The notes under the pieces were generated by a model. The model saw only the letters and a list, made by a program, of their open reading frames with translations, was not told the DNA's origin and searched no databases. Shown here in pieces: positions 1 to 9,161 of a DNA stretch of 64,000 nucleotides (position 1 is the stretch's first letter; each line of letters begins with the position of its first letter). The position numbers and the translations under genes are program-made. This DNA is from UBA6183 sp943372215 (GTDB taxonomy: Bacteria > Bacteroidota > Bacteroidia > UKL13-3): assembly GCA_943372215.1 (NCBI GenBank), contig CALRXU020000013.1, forward strand, positions 62,001 to 126,000, read 5' to 3'.

Positions 1-3000
1 CCCAAACCAACGTTTTGTTGGATAAGCCTGCCCAAACCATTGGTTACAATGTATGAAGTAATATCGCCACCGCTAATAGTAGCTGTTGCGCTAATGGTTA
101 AATCATAATCACCCAAAAGGATAACGCCCTTGGTTAACTTTAGCGTGCCATTAACCATTACATTTCCAGTTAAAGCTGCTCCAGCTGCATTGCTTATTTC
201 TAAAGTACCGTAAGTTGAACCCGGGATTTTTTGTGAGGCTGTTCCCACAAATGCCACTGTTCCTTGGGAAGCATCAAAAGTACCTGCCACGGTAATATCG
301 CCTAATACCGTTAAACGGTTTGAGCCCGAAGCAAAACTTAAGGTTCCGTTGGGTTGAACAGTAATATGGTTTGCCACCGCATTGGTTACATTGATCACCG
401 GGCTAAATTTCACCGCGTTTTTATCAGGCACCACCACGTTGGTTAAAGCAGTTGGTACACTGCCGCACCAATTGGCAACATCACTCCATGAGGTATTGCT
501 AGTGCCATTCCATATTCCTGATGCAGTTACTGCAACGGTAACTGGAGTGCTGTAAGCTACCGCACAATTACCTGATTGAACCACTGCCCTTAATTGTGAA
601 GTTACATGTAAAGCCGTATTTAAGGTGGCATTGGCACTATTTGCCATATCAGTCCAGTTATCAAATTTGGTGTTATTGGCCACTTGCCATTTAACAACCG
701 TTCCAGTTTGGCCCGATAAACTTACCGAAGCGGTGTTTCCAGAACAAATGTTTGGTGTAGACGTATTTGCAGCGCCTCCCACCGTTGTTGGTGCTGCTGT
801 TACAACCGTTTGGGTTGAGAACAATTGCGTGCCGTTTCCGCTTCTTACCACGGCCCTAAAAGCGGTAGTTTGCCAAATTACCGGAGCTTTGTAAGTAGCA
901 ATGGTATTGTTAATGGTTGTCCAGGTGGTAAAAGGAGCCGGTGCCGATTGCCAACTTAAAATGGTACCCACATGCCCCGAAAGTGTTAATACATCGCTTG
1001 CCAAGCCCATACAAACAGTTGTTCCTCCTGTTACTGCGCCAGCAACCGTTGCTGGTGGTAAATTATTATTGTAAATGGCTAAAGGTGTTAAACTGGTAAT
1101 GCCACTGTGCGAAAAGGTATAAGGATTGATGCCACTTGCAGCACCGCCAACCAAACCAGTTCCTGCGCCATTGTAAGCCACCAACATGGCATTTGTTCTT
1201 GTAAATGCAGGCAACTCATCATCAGCAGTCCACTCTAAAGTTACATTTAGGTTCGATCCTCCCAATACGTCTTCATTAATTAACCATGTTTTAGCCACTG
1301 CTTCTTTTTGGAAAGTGGTTCCTGTAGGGTTGTTTCCGTTGTATGAAGAGTTTTGGTGATTGAGTACCCTTACTGAAATGGCATCTTTTGTTCCTGAATT
1401 TGATAAAAGTACCGGAGAGTAACGTGTGCTTGACACACCAACGGGATATAAGATATTTCCAGTTCTTCCGCCCGCTCCTACGCCTTGTTGTATCAATCGC
1501 CCGGTGCCATTAATAATCACAAACGATTTGATGTTTTGTCCGGTAATGTTGCCTGACTCAGTTATAATTAAATCGTGTTTATCTAAATAAATAAAGCCAT
1601 TGGTTAAGGTAAGCGTGCCTGTTACGGTAACATCGCCTGTTAATACTTTATCACCACCACCCGTTACGGTTATTCCGCAATAAACACCGCCTTGTATTTT
1701 TTCGGTACTGCCGCTTGAGTAGGTTACCCCTCCACTACCACCAACTGTTACTAGCGTTGACGTTGAATAAGCAACCGGGGCACTGCCATTTTGCACCACT
1801 GCCCTAAAAGCATTGGTATTGGTTAACGGCCCTGAGGTAAACTGTGTTCCGGTGTGGTTAATATCTACCCAAGAAGTAAACGGTGATGAGGCACATTGCC
1901 ATTTAACTACTGTTCCGGTGTGTCCAGATAAGGTTAATACTCCACTGGTTGAACCTGAACAAACAGATGCTCCTCCTGTTACATTACCACCAACTGAAAC
2001 CGCTGGAGGAGGCGGTGGTGGTTGAGAACCTGAACTGGTAATACCTAATGGATATAAAGTAGTTACATTGTTTACCCTAAGCGTGTATGGATTTGTGCCA
2101 TTAAACACCGCTCCTGATAACGCAGTTCCGGCTCCATTGTAAGCATTCAATTGTGCATTCGTTCTATTAAAACCACTAAGTTCATCCGCTTGATTCCATT
2201 GAACAGACACCGCCAAGTTACTTCCCCCGGCATTAGATTCACCCAGTATCCAAGCTTTTCCTACTGCATTGCTTGTAACAATATTTCCAGCAGGTGACCC
2301 AGAGTTGTAAGAAGAATTTAAAACGTTATACATGCCAACAGAATAATCATCGGCTGTACCGGTATTATTAATCATTATTGGGGTATATGAGCTGGCATTG
2401 GCTCCAACAGGAAAAGTGATATTTCCGGTACGTCCGCCACTTCCAATATTTTTGATAATTAAACGTCCGGTGCCATTTGCAACAATGTATGATGAGGCGT
2501 TGCCTCCCGAAATACTAGCGTTACCCTCTAAAATTAAATTATAGTTTCCTAAATAAACAATACCATTATCAAGTGTTAGTGTACCAGTTACAGTGGTATT
2601 ACCCAATAAAGTTTTAGGGCCTCCTCCACTAACACGTAAACCACCATAAGTAACTGCAGGAATATTTTGTGGAACGCTACCTCCAAAATTTATTGTACCA
2701 CCTTCGGGTCTAAACTTCGAGCCGTTAGCTAACGTAAAGTTACCTCTTATGGTAAGTGTCTTCCCAACGTAGGTATCAAAATTCAATCCAGCAAATTCAC
2801 CCACATAAATGTTATTGGCTTCCGCATTTGTGTCAACGTTTACAAAATTAGTTGCATACTTTACAAAGTCTGGAATAACAACATCAATTGTTGCATTTGG
2901 TATCACATCACATACCCATGATCCAGGACGGCTCCATCTGGGATTGTCTTGTAAAAAAGTCCCCAATGGCATCGTATATACCTGCACATTCCAAAAACCA

Positions 3001-3584
3001 CTTATGCCTTGGTTACAAGGGGCAGATTGAACAATAGCCCTTACTCTAAGTGATGAAACAACAGTAATTTGAATAGACGTAGCAGTACTATTGATATCAA
3101 TCCAATTGTTAGGTTGAGACCAAAGTTCATATTGCCATTTTAGCACGCTGCCTACAACAGTACCCACCAAATTAAACGTTACAACTGTTCCCGGACAAGT
3201 GTTGTTAATATTGCAGGTCACTGAGCCGGCCTGTGTCATTGGCGAAACGTTAATTAGTGCAGTATCAGAGAACTGTTGTTGGCTTCCATTTTGTAAAACA
3301 ACTCGATAAGCTGTGCTGCTTTGTAAATTACTAACGGTAAATGTGGTTGATGTGTTGGTAAAATCAGTCCACGTGGTATAGGGTGCCTGTGCTGATTGCC
3401 ATTTAACTACAGTACCAGTATGGCCACTTAAAGTTAAATTAGCCTGATTAGTAATTAACTGACATACGGTTGTTCCTCCATTTACCTTACCGTTGGTTGC
3501 AGCAGTTAAATTTGAACTGAGAATAACAAAAAGGAATGAAAGGCTAAAAAACAGGTTTTTGATGGTTAGTGATTTTAAAGGCAT
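1..3584 (-). CDS. Large repeat-rich secreted protein, N-terminal part (runs off left edge)
   Basis: This reading frame is open from an ATG at 3584 to the left edge, so about 1190 residues are visible and the C-terminus is missing. It begins with a signal peptide (charged MPLKSLTIK, then a hydrophobic FFSLSFLFVILSS stretch). The mature part alternates two modules. One is an Ig-like unit with the pattern LSGHTGTVVKWQ followed by a TW or SW, seen about five times. The other is a Gly/Thr/Asn-rich beta-solenoid-like unit containing NGxGRLI and GGRTGNI, seen three times (about 2450-2500, 1490-1540 and 20-65). A six-proline linker (about 2010-2030) separates two units. Such architecture is common in T9SS-exported surface proteins, so a sorting domain is expected outside the window (inference). 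No enzyme motif was recognised. Confidence 0.8.
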   Translation of the reverse strand, partial: MPLKSLTIKNLFFSLSFLFVILSSNLTAATNGKVNGGTTVCQLITNQANLTLSGHTGTVVKWQSAQAPYTTWTDFTNTSTTFTVSNLQSSTAYRVVLQNGSQQQFSDTALINVSPMTQAGSVTCNINNTCPGTVVTFNLVGTVVGSVLKWQYELWSQPNNWIDINSTATSIQITVVSSLRVRAIVQSAPCNQGISGFWNVQVYTMPLGTFLQDNPRWSRPGSWVCDVIPNATIDVVIPDFVKYATNFVNVDTNAEANNIYVGEFAGLNFDTYVGKTLTIRGNFTLANGSKFRPEGGTINFGGSVPQNIPAVTYGGLRVSGGGPKTLLGNTTVTGTLTLDNGIVYLGNYNLILEGNASISGGNASSYIVANGTGRLIIKNIGSGGRTGNITFPVGANASSYTPIMINNTGTADDYSVGMYNVLNSSYNSGSPAGNIVTSNAVGKAWILGESNAGGSNLAVSVQWNQADELSGFNRTNAQLNAYNGAGTALSGAVFNGTNPYTLRVNNVTTLYPLGITSSGSQPPPPPPAVSVGGNVTGGASVCSGSTSGVLTLSGHTGTVVKWQCASSPFTSWVDINHTGTQFTSGPLTNTNAFRAVVQNGSAPVAYSTSTLVTVGGSGGVTYSSGSTEKIQGGVYCGITVTGGGDKVLTGDVTVTGTLTLTNGFIYLDKHDLIITESGNITGQNIKSFVIINGTGRLIQQGVGAGGRTGNILYPVGVSSTRYSPVLLSNSGTKDAISVRVLNHQNSSYNGNNPTGTTFQKEAVAKTWLINEDVLGGSNLNVTLEWTADDELPAFTRTNAMLVAYNGAGTGLVGGAASGINPYTFSHSGITSLTPLAIYNNNLPPATVAGAVTGGTTVCMGLASDVLTLSGHVGTILSWQSAPAPFTTWTTINNTIATYKAPVIWQTTAFRAVVRSGNGTQLFSTQTVVTAAPTTVGGAANTSTPNICSGNTASVSLSGQTGTVVKWQVANNTKFDNWTDMANSANATLNTALHVTSQLRAVVQSGNCAVAYSTPVTVAVTASGIWNGTSNTSWSDVANWCGSVPTALTNVVVPDKNAVKFSPVINVTNAVANHITVQPNGTLSFASGSNRLTVLGDITVAGTFDASQGTVAFVGTASQKIPGSTYGTLEISNAAGAALTGNVMVNGTLKLTKGVILLGDYDLTISATATISGGDITSYIVTNGLGRLIQQNVGL

Positions 3585-3719
3585 GTTATTTTAAATAAAT
3601 ATTGACACCAATATATTTATAAAATTCACTTATGTACATTATTTTATATTTTTATACAAAATACAAAATAAATAGCTTTTTAGCTGGTTTGCTAACAATG
3701 CTATTCTTGGCTTATTAGC

Positions 3720-3756
3720 AAAAAAGCTGAAGTATGAACATACTTCAGCTTTTTTA
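3720..3756 (-). terminator. Strong intrinsic terminator after the TPR gene
   Basis: A perfect 16-bp inverted repeat (3721-3736 with 3739-3754, 2-nt loop) is flanked by A and T runs, so it can act on either strand. It lies 25 nt past the stop of the minus-strand TPR gene (3781-5169) and separates it from the large secreted gene at 1-3584. Confidence 0.85.
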
Positions 3757-3780
3757 GGCCTACTCAAATTGGGTAGTTAA

Positions 3781-5169
3781 TTACTCCATCTCGTCAATCA
3801 TTTTCTTCAACTCCATAAATTTGGCTTGATCGTTTAAGTTGCCATAAACAGATTTTTTAGACTCTAAAACCATCAGTTTTAAGTGATTTTTTTCACGCTT
3901 TTTTTCTGCATCTGCTTCGCTCATGTTTTCTGCAATGGCCATGGCATCGTCAAAATGTTTTAATGCACGGGTTAAAAGATCTTTTTGTTGTTTTTGCAAT
4001 GGCGCTAACTTCCTATCATATTCCTCTTGTGTGGCTGCATTAAGCGCGTTAATCTTAGCAACCAACTCCGTATTTTCGTAGTTGTTTAATAAAGCACCCA
4101 TGGCATAATGTCCATCAAAATTCTCAGGGTCTAATTCAATTACTTTTTTATAATCAGCTTCTGCCTTAGCAGCACTTGCTTTCATTTCTTTAAATAATGA
4201 GTCGGCCAATTGCTGTTGCTTTTTGGCTTGATTGGTAAGCTTGGTTTTATTGGCCGGAACTTTTTCTGCCTTAGCTTTTTTGTTTAATGCCTCAGCTTCA
4301 TCTTTGGCTAATTCACTGGCTTTATATTTTGATGAAGCAAATTTGTCGTAAATATTTCCCCTTACATAAATTAAGGTGCTATTTTCAGGAGTTGATTCTA
4401 ATGCTTCATTGATTTTGGCCAATAACACGTCAGATTTATTTTGCTTCAGGTATATATTTAGCTCGTAGTTAATCAAATCTTTTTCTGAAGGGTAACGCTT
4501 ACGGCCTGCTGAAACCACTTCTAGGGCTTTGGTAGTATCTCCGCTTATTAAATAAGTTTCAGCGTTAAAATAATAAATCAATGGGTCATCATAATTCAAA
4601 TCCATTAATTTTTGAGAATATTGCTGGGCAACTGTATAATTGGCATCAACAAAAGCAGACCTGTAAATAGCGTTGTAAATATTTTTATCTGTTAAGTTAT
4701 TTTTTCTAAGCGTATTTTCTTTATCGTATTGCACATTGTCAAGCACGTATCCAAAAAACTTAACGGCTTTGCTGTATTCTTTCTTTTGCAAAAAGTCGTA
4801 AGCTGCATTATACGCATCAAAAGAAGATTGAATAATAGCCACATTTTTACAATAGTATTCATATTTGTTCTTTACATCTGCTTTAACGCAGCCTTTAGCT
4901 GCAAGCACAAATTGTTCAACACTATTGCCATCAATTAAACTTTTATATTCTGGATTTCTTAACAAGGTATCATATATGGCTGTTCGGTAAAACCACATTT
5001 TGAGGTTATCTTTAGTTTCTTCATGAACAGCTGCTTCATCAATAGCCTTTTTGGCATCAGTCATTTCCGCATTTCTTAAATAGATTGCTGCGCTTTCTAC
5101 ATTGTTGTTTTGGGCAAAAGCTGCATTTACCAAAGCTGCCATCCCCAACATCACTAAAACTTTCTTCAT
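3781..5169 (-). CDS. Secreted/periplasmic tetratricopeptide-repeat protein
   Basis: The 462-residue product starts with a clear signal peptide (MKKVLVMLGMAALVNAAFAQ, cleavage before or after Q20). The rest is helical, with TPR-like pairs: AAIYLRNAEMTDAKKAIDE near the N-terminus, and AYDFLQKKEYSKAVKFFGYV, YFNAETYLISGDTTKALE and YKKVIELDPENFDGHYAMG further on. A Lys/Ala/Glu-rich segment around residues 290-340 is probably coiled coil. TPR proteins of this type act as protein-protein scaffolds. No partner is encoded next to it, and it is transcribed alone, ending at the terminator 3720-3756. Function beyond TPR scaffold is not known. Confidence 0.85.
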   Translation of the reverse strand: MKKVLVMLGMAALVNAAFAQNNNVESAAIYLRNAEMTDAKKAIDEAAVHEETKDNLKMWFYRTAIYDTLLRNPEYKSLIDGNSVEQFVLAAKGCVKADVKNKYEYYCKNVAIIQSSFDAYNAAYDFLQKKEYSKAVKFFGYVLDNVQYDKENTLRKNNLTDKNIYNAIYRSAFVDANYTVAQQYSQKLMDLNYDDPLIYYFNAETYLISGDTTKALEVVSAGRKRYPSEKDLINYELNIYLKQNKSDVLLAKINEALESTPENSTLIYVRGNIYDKFASSKYKASELAKDEAEALNKKAKAEKVPANKTKLTNQAKKQQQLADSLFKEMKASAAKAEADYKKVIELDPENFDGHYAMGALLNNYENTELVAKINALNAATQEEYDRKLAPLQKQQKDLLTRALKHFDDAMAIAENMSEADAEKKREKNHLKLMVLESKKSVYGNLNDQAKFMELKKMIDEME

Positions 5170-5345
5170 AGTTTTTATATTTACTTAAAGTGGTACAAAC
5201 TAAAGGTTATTTGGTTAAAACTAAAAACCCCATTTTGCATATTATATTGTTAAGTCATTGTTAAATATAGAATAGTTGTATCTAAAAATTGGGTTACAAA
5301 CAAATTAGTTGTGTAATTGCAGGTGTTTATAGGTTGAGTAAAGCT

Positions 5346-5353
5346 TATTTTTG
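5346..5353 (+). promoter_or_regulatory. Bacteroidota -7 element for ppk1
   Basis: TATTTTTG matches the TAnnTTTG consensus of the primary sigma factor in Bacteroidota. No good -33 TTTG is present. It lies 10 nt before the ATG at 5364, giving a very short leader and favouring that start over the in-frame codon at 5289. Confidence 0.5.
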
Positions 5354-5363
5354 CAGCAAACTT

Positions 5364-7430
5364 ATGATTAAAGATAATAAAGGCTATTTGTTTAAAGACC
5401 GCGAAATTAGCTGGATGCTTTTTAACGAACGGGTACTTCAAGAGGCTGAAAATGAAGAAACTCCTTTGTTGGAACGGCTTAAGTTTTTGGCTATTTTCTC
5501 CTCTAATAATGACGAATTTTTCAGGGTTCGTGTAGCTATTTTATTGCGCAATCAAAAATTGGGCAAACGCTCCCCCATTCAATTTCCACCTGAGGTTATT
5601 CTGTCTGAAATACAACGGTTAGCTATGCTTCAAAACAACCGGTTTAATAAAGCATACGACCATATTATTGAAAAACTGGCAGAAAACAATATTGCTATAT
5701 TAAACGAGAACCAGCTTACTGATGCCGAAAAGGCGGCTGTTGTGCAATACTCAAGAAATGATGTGATGCCCTACCTTTTTCCTGTGCTTATTGATGAGGT
5801 TAAAATAGTTCCACATTTAAAAGACAGGGCCATTTACCTGGCCGTTCGCATGACGGACTCCAAGGGAAAACTAAAACCCAAACATGCCATTATTGAGATA
5901 CCGGATACCCCGTTAAAAAGGTTCTATCAGTTGCCTCAAGTTGGCACGTCAACACATATTATGTTTTTGGATGATGTAATTAGAACATCATTACACACCA
6001 TCTTTAATATTTTTGATTTTGATGAATTTGAGGCCTATACCATTAAACTTACCCGTGACGCGGAATTTACTTTAGATGAGGAAGACGGGGATGATTATCG
6101 CAAAGGGTTGCTCGAAAAAATACAACGTAGCCTTAAGCAACGTTCATCCGGAAGCCCTACCCGATTTGTGCATGATGCTGAAATGCCCAGGCCCATGCTG
6201 GAGTTTTTATTGGATAAATTGCAATTGCGCAATGTAAACCTCATCGCTGGCGGACGTTACCATAACTTTAAAGATTTTATGGATTTCCCTAAAGTGGGCA
6301 AGAAAGAGGATTACTATCAACCAATGCCACCTATTCCTATAAAGGCACTGGATGAAAGCCGCACCATGTTTGAGGCCATTACCCAACGGGATTATTTTTT
6401 AAATCATCCTTACCAAAGTTTTGATTACCTGATTCGTATGCTGCGGGAAGCGGCTATTGACCCCAAAGTAAGCGCTATACGCATTACATTGTATCGGGTA
6501 GCCAAACACAGCAATGTGGTAAACGCCCTCATTAACGCAGTAAAAAATGGCAAAAAAGTTACTGTACTTATGGAGTTACAAGCGCGGTTTGATGAGGAAC
6601 ACAATATTTACTGGACCAACAAACTGCAAGAGGCTGGCGCAAGGGTTCACTTTGGTAAACCTGGGCAAAAGGTACATACCAAGGTATGCATGATAACGCG
6701 GGAAGAAGATGGCAAACAAGTCAGTTATGCCCACTTGTCAACAGGCAATTACAATGGCGTAACATCCCGCATTTATTGCGATCATGGCTTGCTTACCAAA
6801 AACACCAAATACACCAACGATTTGGAAAAGTTGATGGATACGTTGTTTCAAAGTCCACGTAAAAGCAAGTTTGAATATATTTTGGTAGCTCCTGATAACA
6901 TGTATAAATCATTTGAGCAATTGATTGAAGCTGAAATAAAAAATGCCCGTGCGGGTAAGCCAGCCTATATTATTGCCAAGATGAATAGTTTATTGGATGA
7001 GGCAATTATTAAAAAACTCTATGATGCCAATAAGGCTGGCGTAAAAATACAATTGATTATTAGGGGAATATGTGCCATCGTGCCTGGTATTCCCAACCTG
7101 AGTGAGAATATCTCTGTGATTAGCATTATTGACCGCTTACTTGAACATGCCAGGGTTTACGTGTTTTGCAACAACGGCAATGAAAAGGTTTACTTGGCTA
7201 GTGCTGATTGGATGACCAGGAACCTGTTCAATCGCATTGAATGTGGTTTTCCTATACTTGATGAGGAAGTGAAAAAGGAATTAATGGACATTATACACAT
7301 TCAATTAAACGATAATGTAAAGGCCCGCATTATTGATAGCGCGTTCGACAATAAATATGTGGTAAACGAGAAACCGCCAGTAAGGGCGCAGTATGCCATT
7401 TACGATTACTTAAAGAAAAAATACAGCTAG
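5364..7430 (+). CDS. ppk1: Polyphosphate kinase 1
   Basis: PPK1 reversibly polymerises the gamma-phosphate of ATP into inorganic polyphosphate. The ATG at 5364 gives 688 residues, the same length as the E. coli enzyme. The longer frame from 5289 adds 25 residues without family support and would start upstream of the -7 element. The N-terminal domain begins with the family signature DREISWMLFNERVL. The two phospholipase-D-like C-terminal domains carry the catalytic histidines: H438 in KVHTKVCM, and H595 in LLEHARVYVF. Their 157-residue spacing matches the E. coli pair H435/H592. The gene is monocistronic and followed by rnpB. A Pit phosphate transporter lies about 49 kb away in the same window, but no physical link is implied. 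Confidence 0.96.
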   Translation: MIKDNKGYLFKDREISWMLFNERVLQEAENEETPLLERLKFLAIFSSNNDEFFRVRVAILLRNQKLGKRSPIQFPPEVILSEIQRLAMLQNNRFNKAYDHIIEKLAENNIAILNENQLTDAEKAAVVQYSRNDVMPYLFPVLIDEVKIVPHLKDRAIYLAVRMTDSKGKLKPKHAIIEIPDTPLKRFYQLPQVGTSTHIMFLDDVIRTSLHTIFNIFDFDEFEAYTIKLTRDAEFTLDEEDGDDYRKGLLEKIQRSLKQRSSGSPTRFVHDAEMPRPMLEFLLDKLQLRNVNLIAGGRYHNFKDFMDFPKVGKKEDYYQPMPPIPIKALDESRTMFEAITQRDYFLNHPYQSFDYLIRMLREAAIDPKVSAIRITLYRVAKHSNVVNALINAVKNGKKVTVLMELQARFDEEHNIYWTNKLQEAGARVHFGKPGQKVHTKVCMITREEDGKQVSYAHLSTGNYNGVTSRIYCDHGLLTKNTKYTNDLEKLMDTLFQSPRKSKFEYILVAPDNMYKSFEQLIEAEIKNARAGKPAYIIAKMNSLLDEAIIKKLYDANKAGVKIQLIIRGICAIVPGIPNLSENISVISIIDRLLEHARVYVFCNNGNEKVYLASADWMTRNLFNRIECGFPILDEEVKKELMDIIHIQLNDNVKARIIDSAFDNKYVVNEKPPVRAQYAIYDYLKKKYS

Positions 7431-7454
7431 TCGCACGCCTCTAATAAAATTAAT

Positions 7455-7462
7455 TACCTTTG
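7455..7462 (+). promoter_or_regulatory. -7 element for rnpB
   Basis: TACCTTTG matches TAnnTTTG and ends 5 nt before the predicted first base of the RNase P RNA (7467). This fixes the usual distance from the element to the transcription start in this genome. Confidence 0.65.
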
Positions 7463-7466
7463 TTTT

Positions 7467-7848
7467 GTAAAAACATCCTGTCGCCTTCCGCCTTAGCGGG
7501 ATGAGGAAAGTCCGGGCAACAAAGGGTGCCGTACTACCTAACGGGTAGGGAATCCAATATAATGTTGGATTTACAGCCAGTGCCACAGAAACAAACCGCC
7601 TCAAGCAATTGAGGTAAGGGTGAAAAGGCGGTGTAAGAGACCACCGGTTTTGCAGCAATGCAAAATGCTAGGTAAACCTTACGGGTTGCAAGGCCAAATA
7701 GGTTACGAGGTGTGGCTTCGGCTATACAAAATACGACCCGTATTTTCGTAACGGGTAGGCTGCTAGATTCCGTTTGTGAAAACGGAGCCAGATAAATGAC
7801 AGGTATATCCTGAAAAGGATGAAACAGAACCCGGCTTATCGTTTTTAC
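7467..7848 (+). ncRNA. rnpB: RNase P RNA, bacterial class A
   Basis: This is the catalytic RNA that removes 5' leaders from pre-tRNAs. The 5' conserved block GAGGAAAGTCCGGGC is at 7503-7517, and the 3' block ACAGAACCCGGCTTATC is near 7824-7840; the two form the P4 core. The ends pair as helix P1: GTAAAAAC (7467-7474) with GTTTTTAC (7841-7848). The length of about 380 nt is normal. The internal 'ACGGGTAGG' segments (7539-7548 and 7751-7759) are typical of the specificity domain. Ends are set from the P1 pairing and may be a few bases off. The RNA is encoded between ppk1 and the convergent pyrD. Confidence 0.95.
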
Positions 7849-7857
7849 ATCTTTATA

Positions 7858-7881
7858 CAAGAGACGCTTAGGCGTCTCTTG
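7858..7881. terminator. Stem-loop between convergent rnpB and pyrD
   Basis: A perfect 10-bp inverted repeat (CAAGAGACGC, 7858-7867, with 7872-7881) with a TTAG loop sits between the 3' ends of rnpB and pyrD. Neither side has a good T run, so termination is plausible but the hairpin may mainly protect 3' ends. Confidence 0.5.
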
Positions 7882-7886
7882 CCATG

Positions 7887-8906
7887 TTAAAGCCTCGCTA
7901 TTGCTTTTACCAATTTAGGCCCTTTATAAATAAACCCAGTGTACAATTGCACCAAAGTGGCTCCTTGCTGCATTTTTTGCTGTGCTTTTTCTGCCGAATC
8001 AATGCCCCCAACACCAATTAATGGAATACTTCCCTGGCTATTTTGTTGCAGGTAGGCCAATACTTCTGTTGAATGATTAAATAGAATTTTCCCACTGAGG
8101 CCACCTGCACCAATCTGTTCAATATCAATAGGTTTTGCCAGCAATCCTTCCCTGCTTATGGTGGTATTTGTGGCCACCACTCCATCTATGCTTGTTTCCT
8201 TTACAATATCAATTACATCCTGCAATTGTTCGGGGCTTAAATCTGGGGCAATTTTAAGTAACACAGGCTTAACGGGTTTAGCTTCTTTAGTAAAGGTATT
8301 TCTAATCGCAATTAAGGCTGATAAAATCTTCTTTAACGGTTCTTTTTCTTGTAAAGCGCGTAAATTTGGTGTGTTGGGCGAACTTACATTAATCACAAAA
8401 TAATCTACAACATCATAAAGTTTGGTGAAACAAATTTCATAATCAAGCTGTGCATCCTCGTTCGGGGTTACTTTATTTTTGCCAATATTCCCCCCAACAA
8501 TTAACCCTTTTGGTCTGTTTTTAAGCCGTGTCGCAATCGCCTCAACCCCATCATTATTAAAGCCCATGCGGTTAATAATGGCCTCGTCTTTAATTAAACG
8601 AAACAACCGTGGTTTGTCATTTCCATATTGGGGTAAAGGTGTTACTGTCCCAATCTCCACAAATCCAAAACCAAGCGATTGGAACTCTTTTAAGTACTTA
8701 GCGTTTTTATCAAACCCAGCGGCTAAGCCTACCCTATTGGGAAATTGGATATTTAAAAACGAGATTTCATTTTTTACAAAAAAAGCAGCACGCATTAAAG
8801 GATACACACCCGGTATTTTTAATGCCATTTTTAATGTGTTTAGCGTGAAATAATGCGCTTTTTCAGCATCTAATAAAAAAAGTAGCTTTACAAGTAGTTT
8901 GTACAA
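7887..8906 (-). CDS. pyrD: Dihydroorotate dehydrogenase (quinone), class 2
   Basis: It oxidises dihydroorotate to orotate with quinone as acceptor, the fourth step of pyrimidine synthesis, at the inner face of the cytoplasmic membrane. Seen motifs are GFDKNAKYLKEF, IGTVTP, NRMGFNNDG and the catalytic-serine loop NVSSPNTPNLR. The N-terminal helix YKLLVKLLFLLDAEKAHYF is the class 2 membrane-associating extension. I place the start at a TTG at 8904-8906, giving 339 residues that align from residue 1 with E. coli PyrD. An in-frame ATG at 8972 would add 22 residues lacking family similarity and lies upstream of the likely -7 element (8925-8932). The start is inferred; the product is certain. Confidence 0.93.
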   Translation of the reverse strand: MYKLLVKLLFLLDAEKAHYFTLNTLKMALKIPGVYPLMRAAFFVKNEISFLNIQFPNRVGLAAGFDKNAKYLKEFQSLGFGFVEIGTVTPLPQYGNDKPRLFRLIKDEAIINRMGFNNDGVEAIATRLKNRPKGLIVGGNIGKNKVTPNEDAQLDYEICFTKLYDVVDYFVINVSSPNTPNLRALQEKEPLKKILSALIAIRNTFTKEAKPVKPVLLKIAPDLSPEQLQDVIDIVKETSIDGVVATNTTISREGLLAKPIDIEQIGAGGLSGKILFNHSTEVLAYLQQNSQGSIPLIGVGGIDSAEKAQQKMQQGATLVQLYTGFIYKGPKLVKAIARL

Positions 8907-8924
8907 AATGGTATAAATTTGCAG

Positions 8925-8932
8925 CGAAATTA
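8925..8932 (-). promoter_or_regulatory. -7 element (TAnnTTCG variant) for pyrD
   Basis: Reading the minus strand gives TAATTTCG, one base from TAnnTTTG. Transcription would begin near 8920, downstream of the ATG at 8972 and just upstream of the TTG at 8906. Confidence 0.4.
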
Positions 8933-9126
8933 AATTTTTATTGCAATTATCACTATTCAGGACACTGAACAATCCTGGCTAATTAAAATCATAATTTATT
9001 GCTAATGAAAGTTAAACCTTATCACTTTTAAATGGTTATCCATATAATTAGGTACAAGATGGGGTTTAGAAGTAATTTAAATAACATCATGTGGATTAGT
9101 GATATAGGATAAAAGTAATGGAATAA

Positions 9127-9134
9127 TAAATTTG
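9127..9134 (+). promoter_or_regulatory. -7 element for the sdhCAB operon
   Basis: TAAATTTG is a full match to TAnnTTTG, 27 nt before the sdhC ATG. No convincing -33 element was found. Confidence 0.55.
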
Positions 9135-9161
9135 CGCACACTTTTAAAATAAAATAAATTT

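Noticed and set aside
1813..2025. Plus-strand frame ending in a Gly run
   Set aside because: Antisense of the six-proline linker of the large minus-strand secreted protein.
7534..7860. Minus-strand frames of 82 and 108 aa
   Set aside because: They lie on the opposite strand of the RNase P RNA, whose conserved blocks and P1 pairing are clear; no protein family similarity.
8479..8853. Plus-strand 124-aa frame
   Set aside because: Antisense shadow of pyrD, whose motifs are certain.
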